From: Myxococcales bacterium
GTDB taxonomy: Bacteria > Myxococcota > UBA796 > SXON01
Assembly (NCBI GenBank): GCA_009692585.1
Contig: SHYX01000001.1
Coordinates: 1-64,000 of the forward strand
Reading direction: 5' to 3'
Length of the DNA: 64,000 nucleotides
Within the stretch, counting starts at the first letter, position 1. Each line of letters starts with the position of its first letter. The notes under the pieces are model-generated. The model made no database searches and had not been told where the DNA came from. It saw nothing but the letters and a program-made list of their open reading frames with translations. Below, in pieces: positions 14,761-24,810 of this stretch. Both the position numbers and the translations under genes were made by a program.

Positions 14761-17700
14761 GCGGTGTCCGTCGTCTTGATGATGTGCACCGCAAGGTTCG
14801 GAAAGCCCGCGTCCGCGCAGGCGTTCGCGAGCCGCAACACACTCTCACGATCGCCGGCGAGGCGGAGGATCGACCAGCGCGCGATGAACCCCGACTCGGG
14901 CTCACCTAGACGATCGGCAGTGGCCGCCGCGGCGGTGAGATCGGCGGTGACGTCTTCCCCGCGCACACCGCGCAAGTAGTGCAGGAAGACCTCGTTCATC
15001 ACCACCCCGCGGTCCCACGCACACTCGCGGGAGAGGTCGCGCGACTGCTCGAAGGCCGCCCAGGCGCGACCGTGATCCCCGAGGCGTAGGAGCGCATCGC
15101 CGATGTTGTGGAGGTTGACGACCTCACCGGGGCGGTAGCCCAGGCCTCGCCGCATCTCCAGCGCGCGCCGGAACTCCAACAGGGCCTCCGCCGGCCGCGC
15201 CGAATCCAGGAAGACGATGCCGATGTTGTTGATGACCCGGCCGAGCAGCACCCGATCACCGGCGCGCTCGGCGTGGGGAAGGGCCTTCTGGAGGAGCGCC
15301 AACGCCGCGTCGTTGTCGCCCCGACGCGCGGCATGGTTGGCCAGGCCGAGGAGCATCCGCGCCGCCAGATCGCCACGGTCGCCCGCGGCGGCGAGCCCCT
15401 TCTCGTAGACCCTCTGGGCTTCTTCGATCTGGCCGGCATCGAGCTCCAGCGCGCCGAGGACTTCGAGGCACTGGACGTGCAGGGCCAAGTCCCCCGCACG
15501 CCGCGCGATGCCCTCGGCGTCCTCCACGTGCGCACGCGCCAGCATGTGTTTGCCCTGGGTCGCGAAGATCTGACCCAGCCCGAGCAGCGCGCGCGCCTCG
15601 GCGACGCGTGGTCCGGCCTCGGCGGCGACGTCGAGCGCGACGCTGAGCATGCGCTCCGCCGACGCCAGCCCCAAGAGCCGGGCCATCTCACCGGCGGCGA
15701 CATGCAACCGCGCTTCCATCTGCGGGTCCCGCTCGGCGCGGGGGGCCGCGTCATGCCACCCCATGCCCTTGAGGAAGCAGTCGAGGGCACGCTCGAAGAA
15801 CTGCGCGCACCGGTGGTTCTCGCCCGCACGGTAGATCCCCGTGATCGCGTCGCGCGTCCGTCCGCCCGCGTGGCAGTGCTGCGCGAACGACTCCACCACC
15901 GTGTCGAGGCGGTCACCGTGGACCCGCTCCATCGCCGCCGCGACCATGCGATGGTACTCACGACGCTGCACGCCCAGGATGCCGCGGTTGACGCAGTCCC
16001 AGACCAGCACTGAACAAAAGCTGTAGGCGGTGTCGGGTGAGCGACCGTCCGGGGACACCAGCCCCGCCCGCACCAGCTCGCCGACGAGACCCATCGGCTC
16101 GTCCGCCCCCACCGCCTCGCCAAGGAGCACGGGCGAGAACCCCAGCCCGATGACCGCGGCGACCTGGAGCGCCCCCTTCGCCAGGGGGTCGAGCGCGTCG
16201 ACCCGCGCGGCCAGCAGGCCGGCCAGGGTGTCCGGAAGGTTGGCGTCGAGGTGAGGGTCCTTCAGCCGGGCGCGTCGACCCTCCCACCAGATGCGCCCTG
16301 CCTGACGGAGGGCCTTGAGCACCTCCTCGAGGTACAGCGGATTGCCCTCGGTGCTACGATGCACCAGTCGCGACAGGTCTGGGCCGATCGACTCGGCTCC
16401 GAGCACGTCTGCGGCCATGATCTCGATCTGGGAGGGCTCCAGCGGCCCCAACGCTACCCGCTGCATGCGGGCGGTGAGCCTGGGATCGCCGTCGCCGCGC
16501 CAACTGCACAGCAAGAGCACCGGCTGGCCGTCGGTGGCCTCCAGCAGTTGCCACAGGAGCTGCGCCTCGAACGGGTCGAAGTATTGGATGTCTTCCAACA
16601 TCACGATGGTCGGCCGGTCGTGCGCGAGCCCGCGCACGAGTTTCACCATCACCGTATCCACGGCGTCTCGCGCTGGGAAAACGCCGTCGCCCATGTCCAT
16701 GGCGTACAGCGTGGCGATCACCGCGACATCGTTGTCGTCGAGGCGCAGCTCCGTGAGCCGCCGCAGGCGCTCCCGCACTTCGACAGCGCCGGTGTCCGCC
16801 TCGATGCCGAGGATGTCGCTGACCAGGTCCCGGAACGGCGCGAGCGGGCGGTCGGCCCCGAACGGCATCGCCCGACCGTGAAACACCTGGATCTTCCTCC
16901 GAGAGGCGAGGTCGCGCAGCTCTCGGAAGAAACGCGTCTTCCCGGACCCCGCATCGCCGACCACGCCGATGCGTGCGCCACGACCGTCCCGGAGCGAAGC
17001 GAGCGCGTCGCGAACGACCTCGAGTTCGTTCCCGCGACGCAGCCAGCGCCCGAGCACCCCGCGGCCGCCGCGCCGGCGCCCGGCTCCCAGCAGAAAGCTG
17101 GCCCGCGTGGCACGCGTGCCCTTGCGACGAAGCTCGGGGCCACGTTCGAAGGGGAAGCGGTCACCGGCCAGGGCCGCGATCCGGTCAGAGACCAGCGTCG
17201 TCCCAGGATCCGCGGCGTAGGCCAACCGCACGCAGGTCTTGAGCGTGTCGCCGCGTGCCGTGTAGCGGTAATGGCGCCCGTGGCGGCGGCCGACGTTGAG
17301 CTCGCCCACGTGGATGCCGATGCTGAACTCGGTGGGCAGGCCTCGACGTCGCAAGCGGGCCGCCAAGCGATGAAACTCTCGGGCGCAGGCCAGCGCGCGG
17401 TCCAGGTCCTCGCCCAGCGCACGCGGCAGGCCGAAGAAGACGAAGAGCGTGTCGTCGTCGAAGCGCTCAGCCACCCCGCCCATGTGGTCGACGAGCTTCC
17501 GGATCAGCCTCAGCATCTTGAAGTGGACCCGCCCGACCTCTTCGGTCTCGGCCCGCGCCGAGAACTCGGTGAGGCCGTTGACCTCGACCACCATCACCGT
17601 CACGTTCTTGCGCTCACCCTGCATCGCGAGCAGGTGCCGCGGGCCGCGATCCTCCGCGCTGGACGCCGACTCGTTGGTGGAGTGACTCGAGTCGGGCTCG

Positions 17701-18722
17701 GGGTCGACGCCGGTGTGGAGCGCGTTGAGGTCTTCGGCCAGCAGCTCCAGGTCGTTGACCCCCTTGCCGCCAACCAGCTCCGGCGCCCACAGCTCGCGCA
17801 TCAGCTCCCCGAGCATGCGTGCGTCAGCCCGCCAGTGCCGCGCAAACGACAGGGCCCGGAGGTCCCCTTCGAAGGTGGCCGCGTCCTGGTATCGATCGGC
17901 CGGGTCCTTGGACAGTGCCTTCTGAAGAAGCGCCCACAACTCGTCGGGAACGTCGGGGTGGAGCGGCCGCAGGTCGGGGATGACACAGTCGATGACCTGC
18001 CGGAGCTTTTCATCCGGATCGTCGTTGGAGAACAAGCGCTTTCCAGCCAGCATCTCGTAGAGCACGACCCCCAGGGAAAACAGGTCGCTGCGCCCGTCGA
18101 CGGGCTCGCCCCGTGCCTGCTCGGGCGACATGTAGGCGAACTTTCCACCTCCGGGACGTCCCGCCTGGGCCGGATCGGCGTTGCCGAGGCTCTCACCGAC
18201 CAAACGGGCGATTCCAAAATCCACCAGCTTGATCGCACCTTCGAAGCTGACGACGATGTTGTGGGGACTGACATCCCGGTGCACGATCTGGAGGGGCCGC
18301 CCGTCGGGAGTCGTGCGCGAATGGGCGTACCCCAGGCCGCGAAGGGTCTTGCCGGCGATGTAGACTGCGAGCCCGACATCGATGCGCCCACCGCCCCGTC
18401 TCAGGACACGCAGCGTCTGCGTCAGGTCGCGACCGTGGATGTACTCCATGGCCATGTAGGGATCGTTGCCGACCTTGCCCAGGTCGAAGACCTGCACGAT
18501 GTTGGTGTGGTTGAGCGCGACGCTCAGCTTCGCCTCGTGTACGAACATCTGCACGAAGCGCGGGTTCTTCGCCAGCTCGGGCGCGATCTTCTTGATGACC
18601 AGACGCTTCTCGAAGCCCTCGACCCCAAAACTCCGCGCCAGGTAGACCTCGGCCATGCCGCCGACGGCGATGCGTTCGAGCAACTGGTAGTCGCCGAAGG
18701 AGATCGGAAGCGAGGGTTCCAC
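14757..18722 (-). CDS. Ser/Thr kinase - cyclase-like - ATPase - TPR sensor
   Basis: 1321 aa. Residues 1-300 are an active-looking protein kinase: GGMAEVYLA glycine loop, VIKK lysine, IVHRDVSPHN, VDFGIA. Residues about 361-545 are a class III cyclase homology domain whose first metal Asp is replaced (VMVVEVNGLTEFS), the second kept (FDDDTLFVFFG), so it is probably regulatory. Then an AAA/STAND-type ATPase with GDAGSGKT near residue 595 and TIVMLEDIQYFD near 705. The last ~400 residues are TPR-like helices. This is the PknK-type layout common in Myxococcota. It heads the leftward train that continues into the cyclase and the isoprenoid/NHLP genes. Confidence 0.9.
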   Translation of the reverse strand: MEPSLPISFGDYQLLERIAVGGMAEVYLARSFGVEGFEKRLVIKKIAPELAKNPRFVQMFVHEAKLSVALNHTNIVQVFDLGKVGNDPYMAMEYIHGRDLTQTLRVLRRGGGRIDVGLAVYIAGKTLRGLGYAHSRTTPDGRPLQIVHRDVSPHNIVVSFEGAIKLVDFGIARLVGESLGNADPAQAGRPGGGKFAYMSPEQARGEPVDGRSDLFSLGVVLYEMLAGKRLFSNDDPDEKLRQVIDCVIPDLRPLHPDVPDELWALLQKALSKDPADRYQDAATFEGDLRALSFARHWRADARMLGELMRELWAPELVGGKGVNDLELLAEDLNALHTGVDPEPDSSHSTNESASSAEDRGPRHLLAMQGERKNVTVMVVEVNGLTEFSARAETEEVGRVHFKMLRLIRKLVDHMGGVAERFDDDTLFVFFGLPRALGEDLDRALACAREFHRLAARLRRRGLPTEFSIGIHVGELNVGRRHGRHYRYTARGDTLKTCVRLAYAADPGTTLVSDRIAALAGDRFPFERGPELRRKGTRATRASFLLGAGRRRGGRGVLGRWLRRGNELEVVRDALASLRDGRGARIGVVGDAGSGKTRFFRELRDLASRRKIQVFHGRAMPFGADRPLAPFRDLVSDILGIEADTGAVEVRERLRRLTELRLDDNDVAVIATLYAMDMGDGVFPARDAVDTVMVKLVRGLAHDRPTIVMLEDIQYFDPFEAQLLWQLLEATDGQPVLLLCSWRGDGDPRLTARMQRVALGPLEPSQIEIMAADVLGAESIGPDLSRLVHRSTEGNPLYLEEVLKALRQAGRIWWEGRRARLKDPHLDANLPDTLAGLLAARVDALDPLAKGALQVAAVIGLGFSPVLLGEAVGADEPMGLVGELVRAGLVSPDGRSPDTAYSFCSVLVWDCVNRGILGVQRREYHRMVAAAMERVHGDRLDTVVESFAQHCHAGGRTRDAITGIYRAGENHRCAQFFERALDCFLKGMGWHDAAPRAERDPQMEARLHVAAGEMARLLGLASAERMLSVALDVAAEAGPRVAEARALLGLGQIFATQGKHMLARAHVEDAEGIARRAGDLALHVQCLEVLGALELDAGQIEEAQRVYEKGLAAAGDRGDLAARMLLGLANHAARRGDNDAALALLQKALPHAERAGDRVLLGRVINNIGIVFLDSARPAEALLEFRRALEMRRGLGYRPGEVVNLHNIGDALLRLGDHGRAWAAFEQSRDLSRECAWDRGVVMNEVFLHYLRGVRGEDVTADLTAAAATADRLGEPESGFIARWSILRLAGDRESVLRLANACADAGFPNLAVHIIKTTDTA

Positions 18723-18783
18723 GCCGGCGGAGTGTATTCGCTCCCCGGCGCCGCGCCCGATCGGTTAGCCGGCGCGCCCAGTC

Positions 18784-21093
18784 ATGCCTCGTTACTTCCC
18801 CGCCGTCCCACTCCGCAACGTCGTACTCTTCCCGGGAATGCTGACCAACGTGACGTTCGGTCGGGGTCCCAGCGTGCTTGCGCTCGACGCGCATCTCGAC
18901 AAGAAGCTCGACCTGATCTGCATCCTCCAGCCCGACGCCGGACTGGAGAATCCGGGCCCAGACGACATCGCCCGGGTGGGAGTGACGACCCGGGTCGTGC
19001 GCTCGCTCAACCTGGCCGACGGCTCGGTGCGCGTGCTGGTCGAGGTGCTCGATCGTTGCACCGTCGCCGACTTCAAGGAATCCCCGGACCTGGGATTGTG
19101 CTGCGTCCCGGGTCGCTTCCAGACCCAGCCGGGCGACCCCAAGCACGTCCAGGCCGCCGAAAAGCGCGTCCGTGAGCTCGCGGGCGAGGTGCTGTCGCTC
19201 CTTGGCCCCGACAAACCTCCGGAACCGCTCACCCGCGCGCTCGACCTCATCGAAGGCGCAGAGCGGCTCTGCGATCACCTGGCAGCGCAGATCGGTCTGG
19301 CGCCGACCGAAGCGCAGGAGCTCCTCGCCGAGCCCAAGCTCCCCGTTCGTTTGGAACGACTCGTGTGGTTCCTCGAGCGGGCGAGAGAGTTCGGCTTGCT
19401 CAAACAGCGCATCGCCGCCGAAGTCCAGCGGGCGATGGACGAGAATCAGCGCGAATACCACCTGCGCGAACAACTCAAGGCCATCCAAAAAGAGCTGGGG
19501 GAGACGGTCAACGACGAGGTGGCCGAGTACGAGAAGAAGATCGCCGAGAGCGGCATGCCCGAGGAGGTGGCAAAGGACGCCAGACGCGAGCTGGACCGCC
19601 TCAAAAAGATCCACGTCGACGCGTCAGAATACATGGTCGCGCGCACTTGGTTGGATTGGATAGTAGCCGTACCCTGGATCACCCAGACCGACGACAACAC
19701 CTCGTTGGCCGAAGCCAAGATCGTGTTGGACGGCGAACACTACGGCCTCGACAAGCCAAAGGAACGCCTCCTCGAGTTCCTCGCGGTCCGCCAGCTCAAG
19801 CGGGACGCAAAATCGCCGATCCTCTGTTTTGTCGGCCCGCCGGGTGTCGGAAAAACGTCCCTCGGCCGCTCCGTCGCCAAGGCGCTGGGCCGCAAGGTGG
19901 AGCGCATCGCCCTCGGCGGCATGAAGGACGAAGCGGAAATTCGTGGCCATCGGCGCACCTACGTCGGAGCCATGCCCGGTCGGGTCATCCAGGCTCTGCG
20001 CCGCGCCGGGACCCGCAACCCGGTGATCATCCTCGACGAACTCGACAAGATCGGAAACGACTTCCGCGGCGACCCCGCCAGCGCGCTGCTCGAAGTGCTG
20101 GACCCCGAACAGAACGGCAACTTCCGGGACCACTACCTGGACGCGCCCTACGATCTATCCAACGTGCTGTTCATCGGCACCGCCAACTCCGAGGCTCCCA
20201 TCCCCGCGGCGCTGCACGACCGCCTCGAGATCATCGAGATCCACGGGTACATCGAGGAAGAAAAGGTCGCGATCGGCGAGCGACACCTGCACAGCCGCCT
20301 GCGTGACAGTCACGGCATCACCGCTGACAATTTCGACTTTCCCACCGACATGCTCCAACACATCATCCGCAGCTACACCCGCGAGGCGGGGGTACGAGCG
20401 CTGGAACGGGAGCTGGCCGCGATCTATCGGAAGACCGCGCGCCGGATCGTGGACGGGGACCCCGCCCACTTCGTGCTCGACGCCGAACTGGTCAACCGCT
20501 GGCTCGGGCCGCCCAAACATCACGCCGAGCTGGCGGAGCGCACCGACCGGCCCGGCATCGCCATCGGCCTGGCGTGGACCGCGTCCGGGGGCGACATCCT
20601 GTTCATCGAGGCCAGCCGCATGGCCGGACCGCGGGGACTCAAGCTGACCGGCAACCTCGGCACTGTCATGAAAGAGAGCTGCGAGGCGGCGATGTCGTGG
20701 GTGCGCGAGCACGCGCCGCGCTACGGCATCGACGTCCAGGTCTTCGCCGACCACGAATTCCACCTCCACATGCCGGCGGGCGGCATCTCCAAGGATGGGC
20801 CCTCCGCTGGGGTGACGATGGTCACCGCGCTGATCTCACTGCTCACCGGGCGGCCGGTGCGACCGAACCTCGCCATGACCGGCGAGATCTCCTTGCGCGG
20901 CAAGGTCCTTCCGGTCGGCGGAATCAAGGAGAAGGTGCTCGCGGCCCGACGCGCGGGGATCACCCACATCGTGATGCCGCGCCTCTGCGAGCGTGATCTG
21001 CACGACGTTCCCGAGGTGCTGCGCGACGAGCTGACCTACCACTTCGTCGACAACGTGGACGAAGTGCTCGCGCTCACCTTCCCAGAGGTCTGA
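18784..21093 (+). CDS. lon: ATP-dependent protease Lon
   Basis: 769 aa, cytosolic quality-control protease. Order: LON substrate-binding domain (LPLRNVVLFPG-type start, PAVPLRNVVLFPGML), helical linker (REYHLREQLKAIQKELGE), AAA+ module with GPPGVGKTSLG and ILDELDKIGNDFRGDP, then the Ser-Lys dyad protease domain: Ser about 674 in KDGPSAGVT and Lys about 715 in GGIKEKVLAARRAG. All family signatures are intact and the length is usual. It is divergent from the 1321-aa kinase gene, with 61 bp between the starts. Its stop overlaps the next start (TGATG). Confidence 0.97.
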   Translation: MPRYFPAVPLRNVVLFPGMLTNVTFGRGPSVLALDAHLDKKLDLICILQPDAGLENPGPDDIARVGVTTRVVRSLNLADGSVRVLVEVLDRCTVADFKESPDLGLCCVPGRFQTQPGDPKHVQAAEKRVRELAGEVLSLLGPDKPPEPLTRALDLIEGAERLCDHLAAQIGLAPTEAQELLAEPKLPVRLERLVWFLERAREFGLLKQRIAAEVQRAMDENQREYHLREQLKAIQKELGETVNDEVAEYEKKIAESGMPEEVAKDARRELDRLKKIHVDASEYMVARTWLDWIVAVPWITQTDDNTSLAEAKIVLDGEHYGLDKPKERLLEFLAVRQLKRDAKSPILCFVGPPGVGKTSLGRSVAKALGRKVERIALGGMKDEAEIRGHRRTYVGAMPGRVIQALRRAGTRNPVIILDELDKIGNDFRGDPASALLEVLDPEQNGNFRDHYLDAPYDLSNVLFIGTANSEAPIPAALHDRLEIIEIHGYIEEEKVAIGERHLHSRLRDSHGITADNFDFPTDMLQHIIRSYTREAGVRALERELAAIYRKTARRIVDGDPAHFVLDAELVNRWLGPPKHHAELAERTDRPGIAIGLAWTASGGDILFIEASRMAGPRGLKLTGNLGTVMKESCEAAMSWVREHAPRYGIDVQVFADHEFHLHMPAGGISKDGPSAGVTMVTALISLLTGRPVRPNLAMTGEISLRGKVLPVGGIKEKVLAARRAGITHIVMPRLCERDLHDVPEVLRDELTYHFVDNVDEVLALTFPEV

Positions 21094-21845
21094 TGGTCGT
21101 CATCATCACCGGCGCCAGCACCGGCATCGGCGCCGCGCTCGCGCTGGAGTACGGGCGCCGCGGCCACAAAGTGGGCCTCGTGGCTCGGCGGGAGGCGCTC
21201 CTGGCCGAGGTCGGCGCGCGCGTCCAGGAAGCGGGCGGAACGCCAGCCTGGGCTACTTGTGACGTGACCGACCGGGCCGCGGTGGTCGGCGCCATCGCGC
21301 TCATCGAACAGAAGCTCGGCCCCTGCGATCTGCTCGTCGCCAACGCCGGCGCCGGGGAGCCGAGCGCCGCCACCAAGGTGCCCATCGACGCCATCGAACG
21401 CATGCTCAACCTCAACGTACGCGGCGTGCTCTACAGCATCGGCGCGGTGTTGCCGGGGATGCTCGCCCGCGGTTCGGGACACATCGCCGCGGTCAGCTCC
21501 GTGGCCGGGTTTCGTGGCCTCCCCGGCAGCGGCGGCTACAGCGCCAGCAAGGCCTACGTCACCACGCTCCTGGAGAGCTTCCGCGTGGACCTCCGCCGGA
21601 AGGGAATCGCGGTGACCAGCATCAACCCCGGGTTCATCGAAACACCACTCACCAGCACCAACAAGTTCCCGATGCCATTCTTGATGAAGGCCGACCGCGC
21701 CGCACGCATCATCGCCGATGGGCTGGAGCGCCGACCGGGGGAGCTGACATTCCCCTTCCCGATGGCGCTGTTGATGGGCCTGGCCCGCCTCCTGCCGAAC
21801 TGGCTGTACGATCTGGTGATCGTTCGCGCCAGCCCGATGAAGTAG
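21093..21845 (+). CDS. Short-chain dehydrogenase/reductase
   Basis: 250 aa. Classical SDR: NAD(P)-binding TGASTGIGAAL, NAG motif (VANAGAG), catalytic Ser in VSSVAGFRG and YSASK. The Arg pair in LVARREAL after the second strand suggests NADP preference. The C-terminus is hydrophobic (FPMALLMGLARLLPNWLYDLV), as in membrane-associated DHRS7/YqjQ-like reductases of lipid metabolism. Its ATG overlaps the lon stop by one base. Substrate unknown. Confidence 0.9.
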   Translation: MVVIITGASTGIGAALALEYGRRGHKVGLVARREALLAEVGARVQEAGGTPAWATCDVTDRAAVVGAIALIEQKLGPCDLLVANAGAGEPSAATKVPIDAIERMLNLNVRGVLYSIGAVLPGMLARGSGHIAAVSSVAGFRGLPGSGGYSASKAYVTTLLESFRVDLRRKGIAVTSINPGFIETPLTSTNKFPMPFLMKADRAARIIADGLERRPGELTFPFPMALLMGLARLLPNWLYDLVIVRASPMK

Positions 21846-21848
21846 GCG

Positions 21849-23357
21849 TCAGCGGCGCTTCCACAGTGCCATGCCAAACGACAGTACACTCACGAACCAC
21901 CACGGGGCCTCACCCCAGCGCTCATAGGGGGTGACCGATCGCATGAACCGCGCCTCGGCCATCACCAGCTCCCGGGTCCACACTCGGCTCTGGACCACAT
22001 CTCGACCGTTGGCGTCGACCACGCCCGACGGCCCGGAGTTGGTGGCCCGGACCAGGAAACGCCGGTGCTCGATCGCGCGCAGCCGGGCCTCGCCAAGGTG
22101 AATCCACGGCTCCGCGCTGTCCCCAAACCAACTGTCGTTGGTGACATTGACCAGCAGGTCTGGATTCCCGGCGACCACGGCGCGGTTGACATAGGCGGCG
22201 AGGATGTCCTCGTAGCAGATGAGCGCGAGCAGGCGGTGGTCACCGAAGGGCAATGCTTCGTTGGTGGTGCCCGGGGTGAGGCTGCCGGTGTGGGCCAAGA
22301 GCGTCTTGAGGGCCGGCAGCTGATCGCCAAAGGGCGTGTACTCCCCAAACGGGAGCAGAACGTGTTTGTCGTATCGACCGAGCACCGCCCCGCTGGCGTC
22401 GGCGATCACCACCGAGTTCCAGCGCTCCTTCGAGGTCTCGGGAGGCACCGGCTGCCGCACCATGCGCACCCCGAAGAGGGTCGGGACGCCAAGCGTGCCG
22501 GTGATGTCGCGCGGGAGCGCCGTGGTGTAGGTGAGGTGGGGGTAGGCGTTCTGGACGGCCGACTCGCTCCAGACCACCAGCTCCGCCCCGGCCGTCCGCG
22601 CCGACTCGGTCAGCGCCAGCAGCACATCGAGGTAGCCGGTGGCGTCCGTCATCGGGCGGTTCGCCTGCACCAGGCCGAGCCGCACGGTCGGCGCCGCCTG
22701 GATGTCGCGCTCGACCTGGGCCATTCGGATCTGCCCGTAGAGCGCGGCGAGCAGTGGCACCAGGAACCCGGCGCCGACGGGGCGCCAGGGGATCGTGCCG
22801 CCTCGCCGCCAGCCGGTGATCGCCTCGGCCAGCGCGAGGCTCGGCGCCAGGATCACCAGGCCCACCGCGATCGGGCCGCCCAGCTCGGCCACCTGCAACA
22901 ACTCCGGCGCGGCGCGGTGAACCGAGGTGGCGAGGTACCACGGGAAAAGCAGTGGGAACACCGCCTCTGTCGCGATGTACGCCGCGGCGAAGCTGGGCGA
23001 GTAGGGCCACCCTCCACCCTGCGCGCGCGCCCCGAGCCAGCCGGCGAGGCCGACCCGACAGCCATGGTAGGCGCTCAGCACCAGGAGCAGGCCGACCGCC
23101 GGCAACAGGCCAAGGCCGCCGAAGCGTTCGATCGTACCGGTCAACCAATGAAACCCCCACACACTGCGGAGCAGACCGTGCGTCCAGGCGACAAAAAACG
23201 CCGCCCGCGGCGATTGCCCATTCAGCGCGATCACCAGGGGCGCGAGGCAGACAAGCGAAGCCGCCCAGAGGTTGAAGGGTGGAAATCCCGCCTGCGCCAG
23301 GACGGCCGACAGCGCCGCGAGCGCGAGCGCGGGGCCCATCCGGAGTGGGAAGACCAT
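21849..23357 (-). CDS. lnt: Apolipoprotein N-acyltransferase
   Basis: About 502 aa from ATG 23357 (GTGAGG just upstream); ATG 23372 is an alternative that overlaps the upstream gene by 10 bp. N-terminal half has about six to seven membrane helices; the C-terminal half is a nitrilase fold with the Glu-Lys-Cys triad: VVWSESAVQN, RYDKHVLLPFGEYTP and LICYEDIL. It adds the third acyl chain to diacylated lipoproteins at the inner membrane. It supports the Gram-negative cell plan suggested by the many lipoproteins here. Its stop is 3 bp from the convergent SDR stop. Confidence 0.93.
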   Translation of the reverse strand: MVFPLRMGPALALAALSAVLAQAGFPPFNLWAASLVCLAPLVIALNGQSPRAAFFVAWTHGLLRSVWGFHWLTGTIERFGGLGLLPAVGLLLVLSAYHGCRVGLAGWLGARAQGGGWPYSPSFAAAYIATEAVFPLLFPWYLATSVHRAAPELLQVAELGGPIAVGLVILAPSLALAEAITGWRRGGTIPWRPVGAGFLVPLLAALYGQIRMAQVERDIQAAPTVRLGLVQANRPMTDATGYLDVLLALTESARTAGAELVVWSESAVQNAYPHLTYTTALPRDITGTLGVPTLFGVRMVRQPVPPETSKERWNSVVIADASGAVLGRYDKHVLLPFGEYTPFGDQLPALKTLLAHTGSLTPGTTNEALPFGDHRLLALICYEDILAAYVNRAVVAGNPDLLVNVTNDSWFGDSAEPWIHLGEARLRAIEHRRFLVRATNSGPSGVVDANGRDVVQSRVWTRELVMAEARFMRSVTPYERWGEAPWWFVSVLSFGMALWKRR

Positions 23358-23362
23358 CGACC

Positions 23363-24361
23363 TCACCGACATCCTTCCACGTCCAGGCGGGGGCGCAGGG
23401 CCCACGCGGCGGCGGTGTCACCGATGCCAGAGGTGGCGGCGTCAAAGGCCGCCACCGACGAGTGCACCCCGGTGTACAGGTCCAATTGATGCCGATTGTC
23501 GACAAAGGCGCCGCCGGTGTCGGCGAGCACGACCAGGCGCAGACCATCCGCGGATTGAAGTGCCAGGAGGCGGCCGAAGCCGACGTTCTGAAGGTCGCCC
23601 GCTACCGCCACGTACGGCCGAAGCGAAGGCCCCGGCACCGGCTCCTGTGCCCAGCCGCGGACGGCGTCCATGGCGCGAAAGTACCAGTAGGCACGCTGTT
23701 TACGGGTGTCGCGCTCGCCCTTGTCATACGCGATTCCGTTGTTGCGATGGACGTTGTAGAGTTTTGTGCCGGCACCGACGTTCACCGCGACGGTGCCCTG
23801 GAGCAGCGCCTGCTCGTGCGCCTCCCGCTCCAGCCAGACCAACGGCTCGACCTGTCCCGCCGCCGCGCCGCCGTCTCGAAACACGCCCGCAACGACGTCC
23901 TGACGAGTGTAGCGAAAGCGGGTGAGCGCCCGATTGGTGTCCGCCGTCGCCGCGTCGATGCCGGCCTCGTCCGTGGGCAGCGCCCAGAGCGGAAACTGGA
24001 AGAGCCCCTCGGCGGCGGCGCGGCCGAACACCGAATAAACCAGGTAACGCGTGAGCCGGATGTGGCTTTTCGGTCGGATGACATCGGGAATCCACCGCCA
24101 ACTACTGAGGCAGCGCGACAGGAAGCGTGAGTCGGCGAGTCGATCGGCGCCGGAGGCAGCGTCGGCCTCTCCGATGTCGACAACCCAACGTAAGGTGGCA
24201 TCCACCGGCCCCACCGACTCGATGGGGAAGCCAGCCGCGGTCGTGCCGGCCATCGCCTCCCACGCGCGCAGCGTGTCGCGGGCCACGGCGACAAGGTCCG
24301 CGCTCGGCGCGCGCGGCGTCGACCAGGCGAGGAGGGCTTCTTCGAGCTGCGGCGGAGGCAT
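23363..24361 (-). CDS. 3D-domain protein, MltA-like lytic transglycosylase
   Basis: 332 aa. The C-terminal region (residues about 215-315) has the MltA layout: YVAVAGDLQNVGFGRLLAL followed by LVVLADTGGAFVDNRHQLDL and LYTG. This contains the three-Asp (3D) double-psi barrel motif D-x-G-G-A ... R-x-D-x-Y-x-G that cleaves murein glycan. The N-terminal part is not recognised and lacks the usual MltA insertion sequence motifs. No signal peptide is visible, which is odd for a murein enzyme. A longer start is not evident. It lies just upstream of lnt in the same direction. Confidence 0.65.
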   Translation of the reverse strand: MPPPQLEEALLAWSTPRAPSADLVAVARDTLRAWEAMAGTTAAGFPIESVGPVDATLRWVVDIGEADAASGADRLADSRFLSRCLSSWRWIPDVIRPKSHIRLTRYLVYSVFGRAAAEGLFQFPLWALPTDEAGIDAATADTNRALTRFRYTRQDVVAGVFRDGGAAAGQVEPLVWLEREAHEQALLQGTVAVNVGAGTKLYNVHRNNGIAYDKGERDTRKQRAYWYFRAMDAVRGWAQEPVPGPSLRPYVAVAGDLQNVGFGRLLALQSADGLRLVVLADTGGAFVDNRHQLDLYTGVHSSVAAFDAATSGIGDTAAAWALRPRLDVEGCR

Positions 24362-24810
24362 GGCGTCGGCTTATCCGCGGGTCGGCGATGACGGGGTTGG
24401 GGCGCGGCGGGATGGTCCGCACCCTTTGCCGGTGGATCGGCGGGTTGGGATCTCTGTGCGCCGTGGCGACCACGTCGCCTCGTTCTCCCGGGTCCGCGAC
24501 GCACTCGTCGAGCGCGGCTGCGTAAAGGAAGGCATTGCAGCGTACAATGCACTGATGAAGTGGCGTAGGAGCCGCATCTTCGGGAACGCCACGATGTGGG
24601 CGGGGATCGGTGTTTTCGGCTACCTGGCGGCCGGACAGCGCGCCCACGAGCCAGAGGATGCCGTCGCTTCGTGCCCTCCCTCGCACCCTCGCCCACCGGA
24701 AGGCGGTAGGGACGCAGGGGCAGATATCTTGCCGCCTGGCCCTGATTCCGGCGTGCAATGCGCCATGCGCAGCCCCGGCCCGTCGTCCGCCGACGCCCGA
24801 CGGTCGCCAG
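24362..24810. other. 449-bp region without a convincing gene
   Basis: Between two leftward genes. A plus-strand frame from ATG 24555 (MKWRRSRIFGNATMWAGIGV...) starts with a basic and hydrophobic stretch but has no ribosome site and soon becomes a Pro/Arg-rich shadow of the next gene. I see no repeat or hairpin of note. Confidence 0.4.

Noticed and set aside
12878..14905. 675-codon minus-strand frame over the cyclase and isoprenoid-synthase genes
   Set aside because: Arg-rich shadow in another frame of two genes with clear motifs.
16251..19175. 974-codon open frame on the plus strand antisense to the large kinase and lon
   Set aside because: It is the complement of a strongly coding, motif-bearing kinase in GC-rich DNA; composition is biased to Arg/Ala/Val and no domain is visible.
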